Notes: generated by a model from the sequence alone, not told the origin. Positions 19,909-29,002 are shown, numbered from the stretch's first letter. The stretch: 64,000 bases of DNA from a beta proteobacterium AAP65 (GCA_001295865.1 LJHW01000004.1:186001-250000); one strand, 5' to 3'. Made by a program: numbers and translations.

Positions 19909-21021
19909 ATGGACGCCGACCCCCACTTCGCCCCCAGCTACCGCGCCGCGCGGCGGCTCTTCCTCGACGCCAGCAGCGCCGTCGGCGCCACCGTGCAGAC
20001 CCTGGCCCACCCGCTGCCGGGCGCCGAAGGCGAAGCCCTGGCGATGGACGTGGCGCGTGTGGGCGGCTTCGACCTGCCGCGCCTGCTGGTCATCAGCAGC
20101 GCCTGCCACGGCGTGGAAGGGCACTGCGGCTCGGGCGTGCAGCACGCGCTGCTGAGCCACACCTCTTTCCTGCAGGAAGCGCAAGCCGTCGGCGTGGCGC
20201 TGCTCTTCGTGCACGCGCTCAACCCGCACGGCTTTTCGCACAGCCGGCGGGTCACGCACGAGGGCGTGGACCTGAACCGCAACTTCATCCCCTTCGACGG
20301 GCTGGACGGCCTGCACCGCCCCGCCAACGCCGGCTACGACGCTCTGGCCCACCTGCTGGTGCCGCCCTCCTGGCCGCCCAGCGCCGACAACGAAGCCGCG
20401 CTGCAGACCTTTACCCAGCAGCACGGCGAGCGCGGCTTCCAGCAGGCCGTCAGCGGCGGGCAATACCGCCACCCGCTGGGCCTGTTCTACGGTGGCAGCG
20501 GGCCCACGTGGAGCCGGCTGAGCATCGAACGGGTGCTGCGCCAGCACGGTGCCGGCGTGCCGCATCTCGCCTGGATAGACCTGCACACCGGCCTGGGCCC
20601 CAGCGGCCACGGCGAACGCATCTTCGCAGCGCGCCCCGATGCCGAGACCCTGGCCCGCGCGCGCGCCTGGTGGCAGGCCGACGGCGGCGTGGTGACGGCG
20701 TTGCACGACGGCAGCAGCAGCGCCAGCCAGATCAGCGGCATGCTGTGGCAGGCGGCTTACGACAGCTGCCCGCAGGCCCAGTTCACCGGCATCGCGCTCG
20801 AGTACGGCACCGTGCCGCTGGCGCAAACGCTGTGGGCCTTGCGCTTCGACCACTGGTGCGCCGCGCAGCCACCGGGCAGCGTGCCGGCCGACACGCGTGA
20901 GGCCGCACGCGCCGCCATGCGCGAGGCCTTCTACACCGAGACCCCGCTGTGGCGGCAGCAGATCGTCACCCAGGGCCTGGCGGCCGCGCGGCTGGCGCTG
21001 GCGGGGCTGTCGCAGGCCTGA
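19909..21021 (+). CDS. M14-like zinc carboxypeptidase, DUF2817 family
   Basis: The 370-residue protein has the funnelin pattern: HxxE in SACHGVEG (His67, Glu70), then VDLNRNF (120-126) with the substrate-binding Asn-Arg, a later DLHTGLG that can supply the third zinc ligand, and LEYGT with the catalytic Glu. No signal peptide, so it is cytoplasmic. It follows the M20 amidohydrolase by 16 nt on the same strand; the pair could degrade an acylated peptide in two steps (inference). Substrate is not known for the family. Confidence 0.78.
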   Translation: MDADPHFAPSYRAARRLFLDASSAVGATVQTLAHPLPGAEGEALAMDVARVGGFDLPRLLVISSACHGVEGHCGSGVQHALLSHTSFLQEAQAVGVALLFVHALNPHGFSHSRRVTHEGVDLNRNFIPFDGLDGLHRPANAGYDALAHLLVPPSWPPSADNEAALQTFTQQHGERGFQQAVSGGQYRHPLGLFYGGSGPTWSRLSIERVLRQHGAGVPHLAWIDLHTGLGPSGHGERIFAARPDAETLARARAWWQADGGVVTALHDGSSSASQISGMLWQAAYDSCPQAQFTGIALEYGTVPLAQTLWALRFDHWCAAQPPGSVPADTREAARAAMREAFYTETPLWRQQIVTQGLAAARLALAGLSQA

Positions 21022-21049
21022 ACACGGCGCCGGGCGCGCCGCCGCGCCT

Positions 21050-23272
21050 TCAGGGCGCGCCTATCACCAGGTAGGCGTTCACCAGCCCGCCGCTGCCGCG
21101 CCCCACGCCCACGAAAAACGGCCCCACGGGCGTTTCACCGCCCAGGTAGACCGCGATGCTGTGCAGCGTGCCGGTGCGCACCTGCGCGGTGTAGGGCACA
21201 CCCACACGCGCCACCTCCAGCGCCACACCGGCGCGCAGCTCGCCGCGCAGGCCCAGCGGTGCGCGGCCGATGACACGTTCGCCGCGCAGCTGCCCGTAGG
21301 CCACCTCGTCGCCCACCAGCTGGCCCGCTGCGAAGCCCGTGAGGTTCAGCAGCCCGCCCAGGCGCGCGGCGTCGCTCAGCGGCAGCTGGCCGCGCGTGGC
21401 GCCCACCCAGGTGCTGCGCGCCGAGATCACGTAACGCTCCCAGGGCACGGCCCAGCTGCCTTCCAGCGCCAGGCGCCCGTAGTCGCGCCGCGGTGAGTCG
21501 TACAGGTTCAGCTTGGTGGCCCAGCCGCGGCTCGGGAAGTACAGGCGGTCGGCCTGCTCCAGCTCCAGCGCCAGCAGCCAGCCGCCGCTGGCGCGCTCGG
21601 CGCGGTTCGTGGCCAGCCCACCCAGCACATCAAGCCCCGTTTCCAGGCCGCTGCTGATGCGCGTTTCACGCCAGCCCAGGCGCAGCTGGCCGAGCAGCCG
21701 GAAGTTGATGCCCACGGCCAGCTCGGCCCGCGTGCGTGCCGTGCGGTACTCGGCGATGCGCCGCTCCAGGAACCAGTAGTCGTTGCGCTCGCGCTTGTAT
21801 TCGATGGCGCTGGTGATGAAGGCCTGCTGCCGGTCGTCTACCGGCTGGTACCACTCGACACTGCCGCCGGTGCTGCCGCCGAGTTCGCCCACGAAGAGCA
21901 GCTCGCCGCCCAGACGGTTGAGCCAGGTCTTCTGGTAACCCGCGCGCAGCGTGTAGCTGCTGCCCTGGCTGAGGTTGCTGTCCAGGCGCAGCGCCAGGCG
22001 CAGGTAGTCGGGACCCCAGGGCTTCTCCACAGGCAGCAGACGCAGCACGTTGCGGCCGTGCTGGTTGACCACGGCGTAGTCCACGCTTTCGTAGTGGCCG
22101 TCGCCGTAGGCACGCAGCAGGTCGCGGTTGAGCGCCGTGGTGTCCAGCGGGGCGCCGTCGCGCTGCTCCAGGTACCGGCGAACCACCTCGGGGTTCACGC
22201 GGCCCAGGCCGGCGATCTCCACCGCGTCGATACGCGGCACGTCGCGTTCGCGCACGGCCACGCTGCGCTGCCAGGCGGCATAGGCCGGCGCGGTCACGCC
22301 CAGCGGCGCCAGGCGCTCGGCCAGCAGCGCGGCAGCGGCGCGGCCGCGGTCGGCGGCCTCGACGTGGCGGTCGAAGTCGGCCGCGGAGATGGGCCCGAGG
22401 TCGGGTTGGATGTAAATGTCCTGCGGCTGCAGCGTGGCCAGGCTGGCGACCACGTTCTGCTCGGTCAGCAGCACCACCATCTGCGTGGTGATGCTGAGCA
22501 GGCCCAGCACCTGCTCGGGCTTGAGCGGCGGCGAACCCACGTTGACGGCGATGACCACATCGGCACCGCAGCGTTCGCGCACCTCCTTGATGGGCAGGTT
22601 GTCCACCAGGCCGCCGTCCACCAGCTTGCGGCCGCGGTACTCCACCGGCGCCAGCAGCCCTGGCACGCTCATGCTCGCGCGCATGGCCAGCGTGATGCTG
22701 CCGTCGCGCAGCACCACACGCTCGCCGGAACCGATGTCGGTGGCCACGATGCTCACCGGCAGCGGCAGTTGCTGCAGCTCACGCTCGCCGGTGTCGGCAC
22801 GCACCAGGTGGTTGAAGAAGAGCTTGATCTTCTGCCCCGTCACCACGCCCGGCAGCGCCACGGCGCCGCCGGCGGCGAAGCCCGTTTCGCTGCCCGGCAG
22901 GAAACGCTGCTGCAGCCGCTTGTTGCGGAAGTTCAGCTCTTCGTAGCCGGGGTCGTCGCGGAACATGTCGCCCCAGTCGGCCCGGGCCAGTTCCTGGCGC
23001 ATCTCGGCCGGGCTCAGGCCCGCGGCCCAGGCCCCGGCCACCAGCGCGCCCATGCTGGTGCCGGCCACGCAGGCCACGGGGATGCGCAGGCGCTCCAGTT
23101 CTTCCAGCACGCCGATGTGGGCCGCACCGCGCGCCCCGCCCCCGCCCAGCACCAGCCCCACACGCGGGCGCGGCGGCTCTTGCGCCCAGGCGGGCGCCAG
23201 ACCCTGCAGCAGCAGCCCCAGCGCCAACACAGCGGCGCTTCGCACCCAGAACCCATGCCATACCGTCGTCAT
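21050..23272 (-). CDS. Patatin-like phospholipase with POTRA and outer-membrane barrel (type Vd / PlpD-like)
   Basis: The 740-residue product has a Sec signal peptide (cleavage after AWAQ) and a patatin domain with oxyanion hole GGGARG (44-49), nucleophile elbow GTSMG (71-75) and catalytic DGG (219-221). A POTRA-like segment follows (about 330-410) with a C-terminal surface-antigen/Omp85-type barrel (about 410-740). This is the layout of type Vd autotransporters, which expose or release a lipase at the cell surface. It is divergent from the diguanylate cyclase gene (62 nt). All catalytic residues are intact. Confidence 0.92.
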   Translation of the reverse strand: MTTVWHGFWVRSAAVLALGLLLQGLAPAWAQEPPRPRVGLVLGGGGARGAAHIGVLEELERLRIPVACVAGTSMGALVAGAWAAGLSPAEMRQELARADWGDMFRDDPGYEELNFRNKRLQQRFLPGSETGFAAGGAVALPGVVTGQKIKLFFNHLVRADTGERELQQLPLPVSIVATDIGSGERVVLRDGSITLAMRASMSVPGLLAPVEYRGRKLVDGGLVDNLPIKEVRERCGADVVIAVNVGSPPLKPEQVLGLLSITTQMVVLLTEQNVVASLATLQPQDIYIQPDLGPISAADFDRHVEAADRGRAAAALLAERLAPLGVTAPAYAAWQRSVAVRERDVPRIDAVEIAGLGRVNPEVVRRYLEQRDGAPLDTTALNRDLLRAYGDGHYESVDYAVVNQHGRNVLRLLPVEKPWGPDYLRLALRLDSNLSQGSSYTLRAGYQKTWLNRLGGELLFVGELGGSTGGSVEWYQPVDDRQQAFITSAIEYKRERNDYWFLERRIAEYRTARTRAELAVGINFRLLGQLRLGWRETRISSGLETGLDVLGGLATNRAERASGGWLLALELEQADRLYFPSRGWATKLNLYDSPRRDYGRLALEGSWAVPWERYVISARSTWVGATRGQLPLSDAARLGGLLNLTGFAAGQLVGDEVAYGQLRGERVIGRAPLGLRGELRAGVALEVARVGVPYTAQVRTGTLHSIAVYLGGETPVGPFFVGVGRGSGGLVNAYLVIGAP

Positions 23273-23334
23273 GGGCGCCCATTCTGGCGTGGGCGGCTCA
23301 AGCGCGGCCGGCCGCGGCCGATAGACCGGGTTCC

Positions 23335-25137
23335 ATGGCCCGATCTTCCCGCTCCCTCACACCCGCCTGGGCCTGGTTGTGCCTGGTGCTGCTGGCTGCG
23401 CTGCTGCTGAGCAGCGGCCGGGCCGCCGCGGCCAAGGGCCAGGCCGGCGACAGGGATGAAGCCGACGCCGGCGAAGTAGCCCTGCTGCTCGACAGCCGGG
23501 CGGCCGTGCCCGTGTGGCCGGGCGTGCGTGTGCTGCCCGACCCCGAATCGCAGTGGTCGCTGGAAGAAGTGCTGGCCGCGCCGCAGCGCTTTGAACGGCC
23601 CAGCGGCACGCCATCCAACCTGGGCCGCAGTGCCAGCGTGCTGTGGTTGCGCTTCTCGGTGGAAGTGCCCGGTGCGCTGCCGGTGCAGCGCGTGCTGGAG
23701 ATCGACTACCCCGCGCTGAACCTCATCGACCTGTACGTGCTGAGCCAGGGCGAACTCGTGCAGCGCCTGCGCATGGGCAACCAGCAGCTCGGCACCGACA
23801 AGGTGATGCCCGCGCGTGCACACGCCGCGCCACTCAGCCTGCCGCCAGGCCGCCATGAACTGCTGCTGCGCGTGCAGACGCAGAGCTCGATGGTGCTGCC
23901 CATGACGCTGCGCACCCCACAAGACTTCACGGCCCACGAATCGCGCTCGCAGATGCTGCTGGGCATCGTCATCGGTCTGGCGCTGTGCATGCTCATCTAC
24001 AGCCTCACGCACTGGGTGAGCCTGCGCGACGCGCTCTTCCTCGACTACGCGCTGCTGCTCGCCGCCAACCTGGTGTTCGTGCTGGCCTACTTCGGCCTGG
24101 GTGCGCAATACCTCTGGCCCGACTGGCCCGCCTTGTCGATGAGCGTGGCACCCATGGCCGTGATGGTGGCCGTGGCCGCGGCCGCGCGTTTCATGAACGC
24201 CGCGCTGGCGATCTGGGAGGTGAGCCCTCTCATCTCGCGCCTGTTGCACCTCATCAGCGCGGCGGCGCTGCTGGCGCTGGCGGCCACCCTCACCGGGTTG
24301 CTCGACTACCGCAGCGCGCAGGGCATCGTCACGCTGCTGGGCATGGTGGCCACGCTGGTGGTGCTGCCGGCGGCCTACATCCGCGCGCGGCAGGGCGCCA
24401 TGATGGCCGTGTACATGCTCTTCGGCTGGGCCTTCTACGCCATCGGCGCGGTGGTCACGGCCGGGCTGCTGCGCGGCCACGTCGAACCCACCTTCTGGGC
24501 GCAGCACGTCTACCCCTTCTCGCTGATGGTGGAGATGAGCGCCTGGATGGCGGTGCTGAGCCTGCGTGTGCAGGCCATCCACCGCAGCGCCGACCGCGCG
24601 CGGCTGGAAACCGAGACCCTGCGCACCCTGGCGCAGACCGACGCCCTCACCGGCCTGCCCAACCGCCGCGGCCTGCAGCAGCACCTGGCGGCCCTGCTGC
24701 CGCAGGCGCGGCCGCAGCAGCTGCTGGCGCTGTTCCTGCTGGACCTGGACGGCTTCAAGCCCGTGAACGACCGCTACGGCCATGATGTGGGCGATGCGCT
24801 GCTCGTGGCCGTGGGCCAACGCCTGCAGGCCCAGTTGCGCGCCAGCGACGTGGTGGCACGCCTGGGTGGTGACGAGTTCGTGGTGCTGGCCGCAGGCCTG
24901 CCCGACGAAAGCGCCGCCCATGCGCTGGGCCAGAAGATGCTGGGCGCCTTCAACGAGCCCTTTGTCATCGACGGCCAGCACTGCCGCGTGGGCCTGACCG
25001 CCGGCTACGCGCTGGCCCCGCTGGACGGCCACACCGCCGACGAACTGATCAAACGCGCCGACGCCGCCATGTACGCCGGCAAGGAAGCCGGCCGCCACCG
25101 CGTGCAGCGCGGCGGGCGTTCGCTGGCGGCGGCCTGA
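23335..25137 (+). CDS. Membrane diguanylate cyclase with 7TMR-DISM sensor
   Basis: The 600-residue protein has a signal/anchor segment, a periplasmic 7TMR-DISMED2 beta-sandwich domain (about 45-200), seven predicted transmembrane helices (about 205-410), and a C-terminal GGDEF domain. The active site is intact (GGDEF at 511-515) and an RxxD inhibitory site is present (RASD, 502-505), so it should make cyclic di-GMP and be feedback-inhibited. The 7TMR-DISM module is thought to sense carbohydrates or other extracellular ligands. No partner phosphodiesterase is adjacent. Confidence 0.93.
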   Translation: MARSSRSLTPAWAWLCLVLLAALLLSSGRAAAAKGQAGDRDEADAGEVALLLDSRAAVPVWPGVRVLPDPESQWSLEEVLAAPQRFERPSGTPSNLGRSASVLWLRFSVEVPGALPVQRVLEIDYPALNLIDLYVLSQGELVQRLRMGNQQLGTDKVMPARAHAAPLSLPPGRHELLLRVQTQSSMVLPMTLRTPQDFTAHESRSQMLLGIVIGLALCMLIYSLTHWVSLRDALFLDYALLLAANLVFVLAYFGLGAQYLWPDWPALSMSVAPMAVMVAVAAAARFMNAALAIWEVSPLISRLLHLISAAALLALAATLTGLLDYRSAQGIVTLLGMVATLVVLPAAYIRARQGAMMAVYMLFGWAFYAIGAVVTAGLLRGHVEPTFWAQHVYPFSLMVEMSAWMAVLSLRVQAIHRSADRARLETETLRTLAQTDALTGLPNRRGLQQHLAALLPQARPQQLLALFLLDLDGFKPVNDRYGHDVGDALLVAVGQRLQAQLRASDVVARLGGDEFVVLAAGLPDESAAHALGQKMLGAFNEPFVIDGQHCRVGLTAGYALAPLDGHTADELIKRADAAMYAGKEAGRHRVQRGGRSLAAA

Positions 25138-25155
25138 AGCCCGGGCCTCACCCCT

Positions 25156-26166
25156 TCACTGCATGAAGCCGATGGCCGAACGCTTGGCGTTCGCGCACGG
25201 CAGGTCGGCCAGTTCCAGCGTGCTGCGGCCGGCCAGGCGGGCGTTGCCGAAGGCCGTCATCCAGGCGCGGCGCATCTCGCGCGGGGCGGTACTGGCCAGG
25301 CGTTCGAGCACGGCCTCTGAAGGCTGCTCGTCGAAACGCTGGCCCCAGTCGTGGCTGGCGCGCAGCTGGCGGTACAGGCGCAGCGCAATCGCGCGCGCCG
25401 CGTCGGCATCGGGCGCCTGCACCTCGAACACGTTCATGCGGTTGAGGATGGGCTCGGGGATGGCGCGTTCGTCGTTGGCGGTGGCCACCCAGATCACCTG
25501 GCTGGCGTCGATGGCCACCTCGGCGAACTCATCGGTGAAGGCGCCGGCGGTGTCGTGCTCGAGCAGGCTGTACAGCGCGCCCAGCGGGTCGTAGGCGTGT
25601 TCGGCGCGCGCCTTGTCGATCTCGTCTACCACCATCACCGGGTTGGCGTACTGGCCGTCCACCAGGGTTTCGAAAACCTTGCCCGGCCGCGCGCCCTTCC
25701 ACTGGCTGGAAGCGCCGCTCAGCACCCAGCCGGCGGTGAGGCTGCTCATGCTGATGAAACCCAGGCCGGTGCCCAGCAGCTGCGCGATCTCGCGCGCGAA
25801 GTGCGTCTTGCCGATGCCGGGCGGGCCCAGCAGCAGCATGGGCGTGATCTCCAGTGCGTCGCGGCTGTCGGTGCACAGTGCGAGCTGACGCTTCACGTCG
25901 TCGAGCACGGCGTTGAAGTTGGGCATCTCGTCGTAAAGGTGGTCCATGGCCGGCAGGCCGCCGGGCTTGACCTGGAACCGCTCGGGGCCCTTCTCCAGCA
26001 TGCGCTCGTAGGTGGCGCGCAGGTTCTCGTGTTCGCGCTGGGGCAGCTTGTCGAGGCGCTTTTCCACCTCGTCGAGGCGGTACACCGCCCGCATGCGGGC
26101 CACGGGCAGGCCGTGACCGAGGTGAGACAGTTGCGAAACGGGGACCAGGCCGGTTTCAGCGCTCAT
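25156..26166 (-). CDS. Stand-alone Lon-like AAA+ ATPase without protease domain
   Basis: The 336-residue protein has Walker A GPPGIGKT (114-121), Walker B VMVVDEID (177-184), a sensor in VWVATAND and the arginine-containing NRMNVFEV segment, in the manner of the Lon ATPase module, plus about 100 N-terminal residues rich in charged helices. The C-terminal Ser-Lys protease domain of Lon is absent. The start with AAGGAG 8 nt upstream is favoured over one 40 codons earlier. Converges with the cyclase gene. Function unknown; unfoldase or remodelling activity is plausible. Confidence 0.78.
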   Translation of the reverse strand: MSAETGLVPVSQLSHLGHGLPVARMRAVYRLDEVEKRLDKLPQREHENLRATYERMLEKGPERFQVKPGGLPAMDHLYDEMPNFNAVLDDVKRQLALCTDSRDALEITPMLLLGPPGIGKTHFAREIAQLLGTGLGFISMSSLTAGWVLSGASSQWKGARPGKVFETLVDGQYANPVMVVDEIDKARAEHAYDPLGALYSLLEHDTAGAFTDEFAEVAIDASQVIWVATANDERAIPEPILNRMNVFEVQAPDADAARAIALRLYRQLRASHDWGQRFDEQPSEAVLERLASTAPREMRRAWMTAFGNARLAGRSTLELADLPCANAKRSAIGFMQ

Positions 26167-26505
26167 CAGGCGGGCTCCTTCCACATGCACAGAACACACA
26201 GACGACAAGGACGGTGCGGGTGCGTCTTGATTGAAACAAAGCCTGCCACAAGCAGGTCTTGAATCAAACCCGGTGTCACACCGCAAATCGGGGCATCACA
26301 CCCTGTTCAGCTCCCGGCTTGCGGGCAGGCTTCACGCAAGCGCCATGCCGTTCATCGCCGCTTTCTGCTGCTGGCCGCTGCAAGCCTGCAGACCATCGCA
26401 AGCCGGTCGCGGCGCAGCGCGGTGCTGCCTACAGTGCACCCATCGACAAAGCGTTATGCAACACCGCACCGCACCGCACCGCCCCGAACACAAGGACACC
26501 GCACC
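26167..26505. other. 339-nt intergenic region between divergent ATPase and small-membrane-peptide genes
   Basis: No convincing gene is seen. It holds a cluster of repeats: GTCTTGA directly repeated at 26224-26230 and 26256-26262, TTGATT/AATCAA inverted arms at 26227-26232 and 26262-26267, a hairpin CCTGC-CACAA-GCAGG at 26242-26256 between them, and a second dyad CGGTG-TCA-CACCG at 26271-26283. These may be operators for either flanking gene. Nearer the small gene, CGCAC is repeated three times (about 26465-26480). Confidence 0.45.
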
Positions 26506-26679
26506 ATGAACACCACCGCCCAGAACACCCTGAACACCGCCGCCCCCACCCGCCTGTCGGCCCTGGCCCTGGCCAGCGTGATGACGGTGGCCATGCTGCT
26601 GGCCGTCAACGGCCTGGCCACCAGCGAGCCCAGCGCGGCGCAGCTGGCGCACCACAGCGCCCCGGCCGCCAAGGCCTGA
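26506..26679 (+). CDS. Small single-pass membrane peptide, unknown function
   Basis: A 57-residue product with one hydrophobic segment (about 18-38, SALALASVMTVAMLLAV) followed by a short Ala/Ser/His tail that may be periplasmic. The start has AAGGA 9 nt upstream, and a strong intrinsic terminator lies 76 nt after the stop, which supports it being a real transcription unit. Similar short peptides are common, unnamed, in related bacteria (recollection). It could also be a secreted peptide if the segment is a signal peptide cut after GLA. Confidence 0.6.
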   Translation: MNTTAQNTLNTAAPTRLSALALASVMTVAMLLAVNGLATSEPSAAQLAHHSAPAAKA

Positions 26680-26754
26680 GCGCCCACCGCACACCGGCCG
26701 CAGGTTCGCGGCCCCAGGTTCACTCCTGAGTCTCAGTCAACACCGAGACCCTTC

Positions 26755-26783
26755 CAGCCCCGCTTGCCGGGGCTGCTTTTTTT
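26755..26783 (+). terminator. Intrinsic terminator of the small membrane peptide gene
   Basis: Seven-base arms CAGCCCC (26755-26761) and GGGGCTG (26769-26775) close a GCTTGCC loop and are followed by C and seven T residues. There is no T-run on the other side, so it acts only on the plus strand. Confidence 0.85.
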
Positions 26784-26830
26784 GGGGCGCCGCGCCCTGC
26801 GGCAGTGCCGGCATGCGGCAGCCCCCGCAC

Positions 26831-27379
26831 TCAGAACGTGCGGCCCTTGCGGTACTGCGCGTGCTGGCGGCGCGCCAGCGGCGCGGCCGCGGCCAGCGCC
26901 GTGAACGAAGCCCCGGCATGCGCGTGCGAGATGGCCAGGCCCAGAGCATCGGCGGCGTCCTTGCCCGGCAAAGCGGGCAGCTTGAGCAGGCGCTTGACCA
27001 TCTCCTGCACCTGCGCCTTGTTGGCCAAGCCGTGGCCGACCACGGCCTTTTTCATCTGCAGCGCGGTGTACTCGGCCACCGTGAGCCCACCGGACACCAA
27101 CGCCGCCAGCGCCGCGCCACGCGCCTGGCCCAGCAGCAGCGTGCTCTGCGGGTTGACGTTGACGAACACGATCTCGGCGCAGGCGCAGTCGGGCGTGTAG
27201 CGCTGCACCACCTCCTGCACGCCTTCGAAGATGATCTTCAGCCGGCCCGGCAGGTCGCCGCGCGGCGCTTCCAGCGTGCTGATGGTGCCGCTGGCCACGT
27301 AGGCCAGGCGCGGGCCGTCGGCTTCGATCACGCCGAATCCGGTGCGCTGCAAACCAGGGTCGATGCCGAGGATGCGCAT
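26831..27379 (-). CDS. ruvC: Holliday junction endodeoxyribonuclease RuvC
   Basis: RuvC nicks Holliday junctions symmetrically during recombinational repair. The 182-residue protein has the acidic active-site residues in ILGIDPG (Asp7), ACAEIVFVN (Glu69) and [12 protein letters not shown] near 140. The start overlaps the stop of the preceding gene by one base (TGATG). ruvA and ruvB are not downstream within the window: the next gene is on the other strand, so ruvAB must lie elsewhere. Last gene of the dusB operon. Confidence 0.96.
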   Translation of the reverse strand: MRILGIDPGLQRTGFGVIEADGPRLAYVASGTISTLEAPRGDLPGRLKIIFEGVQEVVQRYTPDCACAEIVFVNVNPQSTLLLGQARGAALAALVSGGLTVAEYTALQMKKAVVGHGLANKAQVQEMVKRLLKLPALPGKDAADALGLAISHAHAGASFTALAAAAPLARRQHAQYRKGRTF

Positions 27380-28341
27380 CAGAGCTTGAAGTACCAGCGC
27401 ACGGAGTGGAAGAACACCGGCGCGGCGAAGCACAGCGGCGCCAGCCGGTCCAGCAGGCCCACAGCGCCTGTCACGCTGGCGGTATTGCCCCAGTAGCGCA
27501 CGCCGGCGTCCTTCTTCAGCGCCTTCATCACCAGCTCACCGAGCGTGCCCGCGCCGCCGGCGATGAAGGCCATGGCCAGCGCCTGCCCGGCCTTGAAAGG
27601 CGTGGCCCAGTACAGCAGCGCACCCGTGATGCCCGCGGCCAGCGCACCGGCGAACCAGGCGCGGTAGCTGAAACTGCGGTCGATGTGGCGGGCCACCGGC
27701 CGGCGCCGCAGCCAGCGGCTGCAGGCCTCTTGCACCAGCTGCGCCACCACGGCCACCACCACCAGGAAAAACAGCAGGAAGGCGCCACGCCCTTCGAAAC
27801 GCGGGAAGTTCAGCAGCAGCAGCGCCGGTGCATGGCTCAGGCCGTAGACGCAGACCATGATGCCCCACTGGATCTTGGCGTTGCGCTCCAGAAAACGTTC
27901 GGGGTCACCAGCCAGCGCGCTGGCCACGGGAATGGCGAGAAAAACGTAGACCGGGATGAAGACCGTGAAGAGGTCGAAGAAGCGCCCGCCGGCCATCACG
28001 TACTGCAGCGGCAGCACGACAAAAAACGCCAGGAGCAGGCTGCGGTGGTCGGCCCGCCGCGTGTGCATCAAGGTGATGAACTCGCGCAGCGCGAAGAAGC
28101 TGAAAGCGCCGAAGAGCAGCGTGGCGCCCACGGGCGCGCTGATCCACGCCAGCCAGAACACGATGGCCCCCACCCACAGCGCGCGCAGGTCGCGCAGCAC
28201 GCGCAGCCGGCGGTCGCTGGCCTCGCCTTCCCGGCGCAAGAGCAGCAGCACCAGCAGCGAGCCCAGCGCCAGCAGCCCGAAGAGCACCACGAACAGCAGG
28301 CTCACCTGCTGGTCGACGCTGAGTTCGCGCAAGGCCCTCAT
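27379..28341 (-). CDS. CdsA-like phosphatidate cytidylyltransferase homologue with degenerate signature
   Basis: A 320-residue polytopic protein of the CdsA/YnbB family with about eight hydrophobic segments. Active CDP-diacylglycerol synthases end with a motif containing KRxxxxKD..G and HGGxxDRxD. Here the equivalent reads KALKKDAGV (273-281) and [13 protein letters not shown] (291-303), so the His and the last Asp of DRxD are missing (Ala at that place). It follows an acyltransferase gene by 18 nt, a pairing known for PlsC-YnbB genes. Whether it makes CDP-diacylglycerol is doubtful; a housekeeping cdsA should exist elsewhere. Confidence 0.75.
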   Translation of the reverse strand: MRALRELSVDQQVSLLFVVLFGLLALGSLLVLLLLRREGEASDRRLRVLRDLRALWVGAIVFWLAWISAPVGATLLFGAFSFFALREFITLMHTRRADHRSLLLAFFVVLPLQYVMAGGRFFDLFTVFIPVYVFLAIPVASALAGDPERFLERNAKIQWGIMVCVYGLSHAPALLLLNFPRFEGRGAFLLFFLVVVAVVAQLVQEACSRWLRRRPVARHIDRSFSYRAWFAGALAAGITGALLYWATPFKAGQALAMAFIAGGAGTLGELVMKALKKDAGVRYWGNTASVTGAVGLLDRLAPLCFAAPVFFHSVRWYFKL

Positions 28342-28359
28342 CGTGTGCTCACAGCGCCG

Positions 28360-28980
28360 TCATGCCGCATGGGGCCGCAGCTCGACCACGGCCTGCCGCG
28401 CGCGGGCCAGGAACTCGCGCTTGTCTTCGCCGGGTTGCAGCTGCAGCGGCGCGCCGAAGGTCACGGTGCAGAGGATGGGCACCGGCACCACCTCGCCCTT
28501 GGGCATGACACGCTGCACGTTGTCTATCCACGCCGGGATCAGCTGCACCTGCGGGAACTGCGCCGCCAGGTGGAAGAGCCCACTCTTGAAAGCCTGCGGC
28601 TCGCCCTTGTTGCTGCGTGTGCCTTCCGGAAAGATCACCAACGAGTCGCCGTTGCCCAGGGCCTGCACCAGCGGCTCCAGCGGGTCTTGGTCGTCGGTGC
28701 GCGTGCGGTTGACGTAGACGGCGTTGAAGACCTCGCGCGTGATCCAGTGCTTCAGCGGCGAGGATGTCCAGTAGTCCTTGGCGGCGATGGGGCGCGTCAC
28801 GGCACGCAGCTCGTGCGGCAGCGCGGCCCAGATCAGCACCCAGTCGAGGTGGCTCTGGTGGTTGGCGAAGTAGATGCGCTGCTCGGCCTTGGGCGGGCAG
28901 CCCTTCCAGTGCCCCTGCGCGCCCGTGATCAGGCGCGCGATGAAGGCCAGCACCCCGCCCGCGGCGTCAGCGCGTGTCAT
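28360..28980 (-). CDS. 1-acyl-glycerol-3-phosphate-type acyltransferase (PlsC family)
   Basis: The 206-residue protein carries the acyltransferase motifs NHQSHLDW (the H(x)4D catalytic pair), a following arginine-rich block II and FPEGTRS (block III), with a proline-bearing block IV (QLIPAWIDN). It transfers acyl groups to lysophospholipid or a similar acceptor. It begins 22 nt after purH and 18 nt before the CdsA-like gene, both on the same strand, so it sits inside the dusB-fis-purH-ruvC operon. Acceptor unknown. Confidence 0.85.
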   Translation of the reverse strand: MTRADAAGGVLAFIARLITGAQGHWKGCPPKAEQRIYFANHQSHLDWVLIWAALPHELRAVTRPIAAKDYWTSSPLKHWITREVFNAVYVNRTRTDDQDPLEPLVQALGNGDSLVIFPEGTRSNKGEPQAFKSGLFHLAAQFPQVQLIPAWIDNVQRVMPKGEVVPVPILCTVTFGAPLQLQPGEDKREFLARARQAVVELRPHAA

Positions 28981-29002
28981 GGGCGGGGGTGGCGCAACAC
29001 CA

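Noticed and set aside
26461-26490. Triple CGCAC repeat as a regulatory microsatellite
   Set aside because: Only three units; chance is likely in GC-rich sequence.
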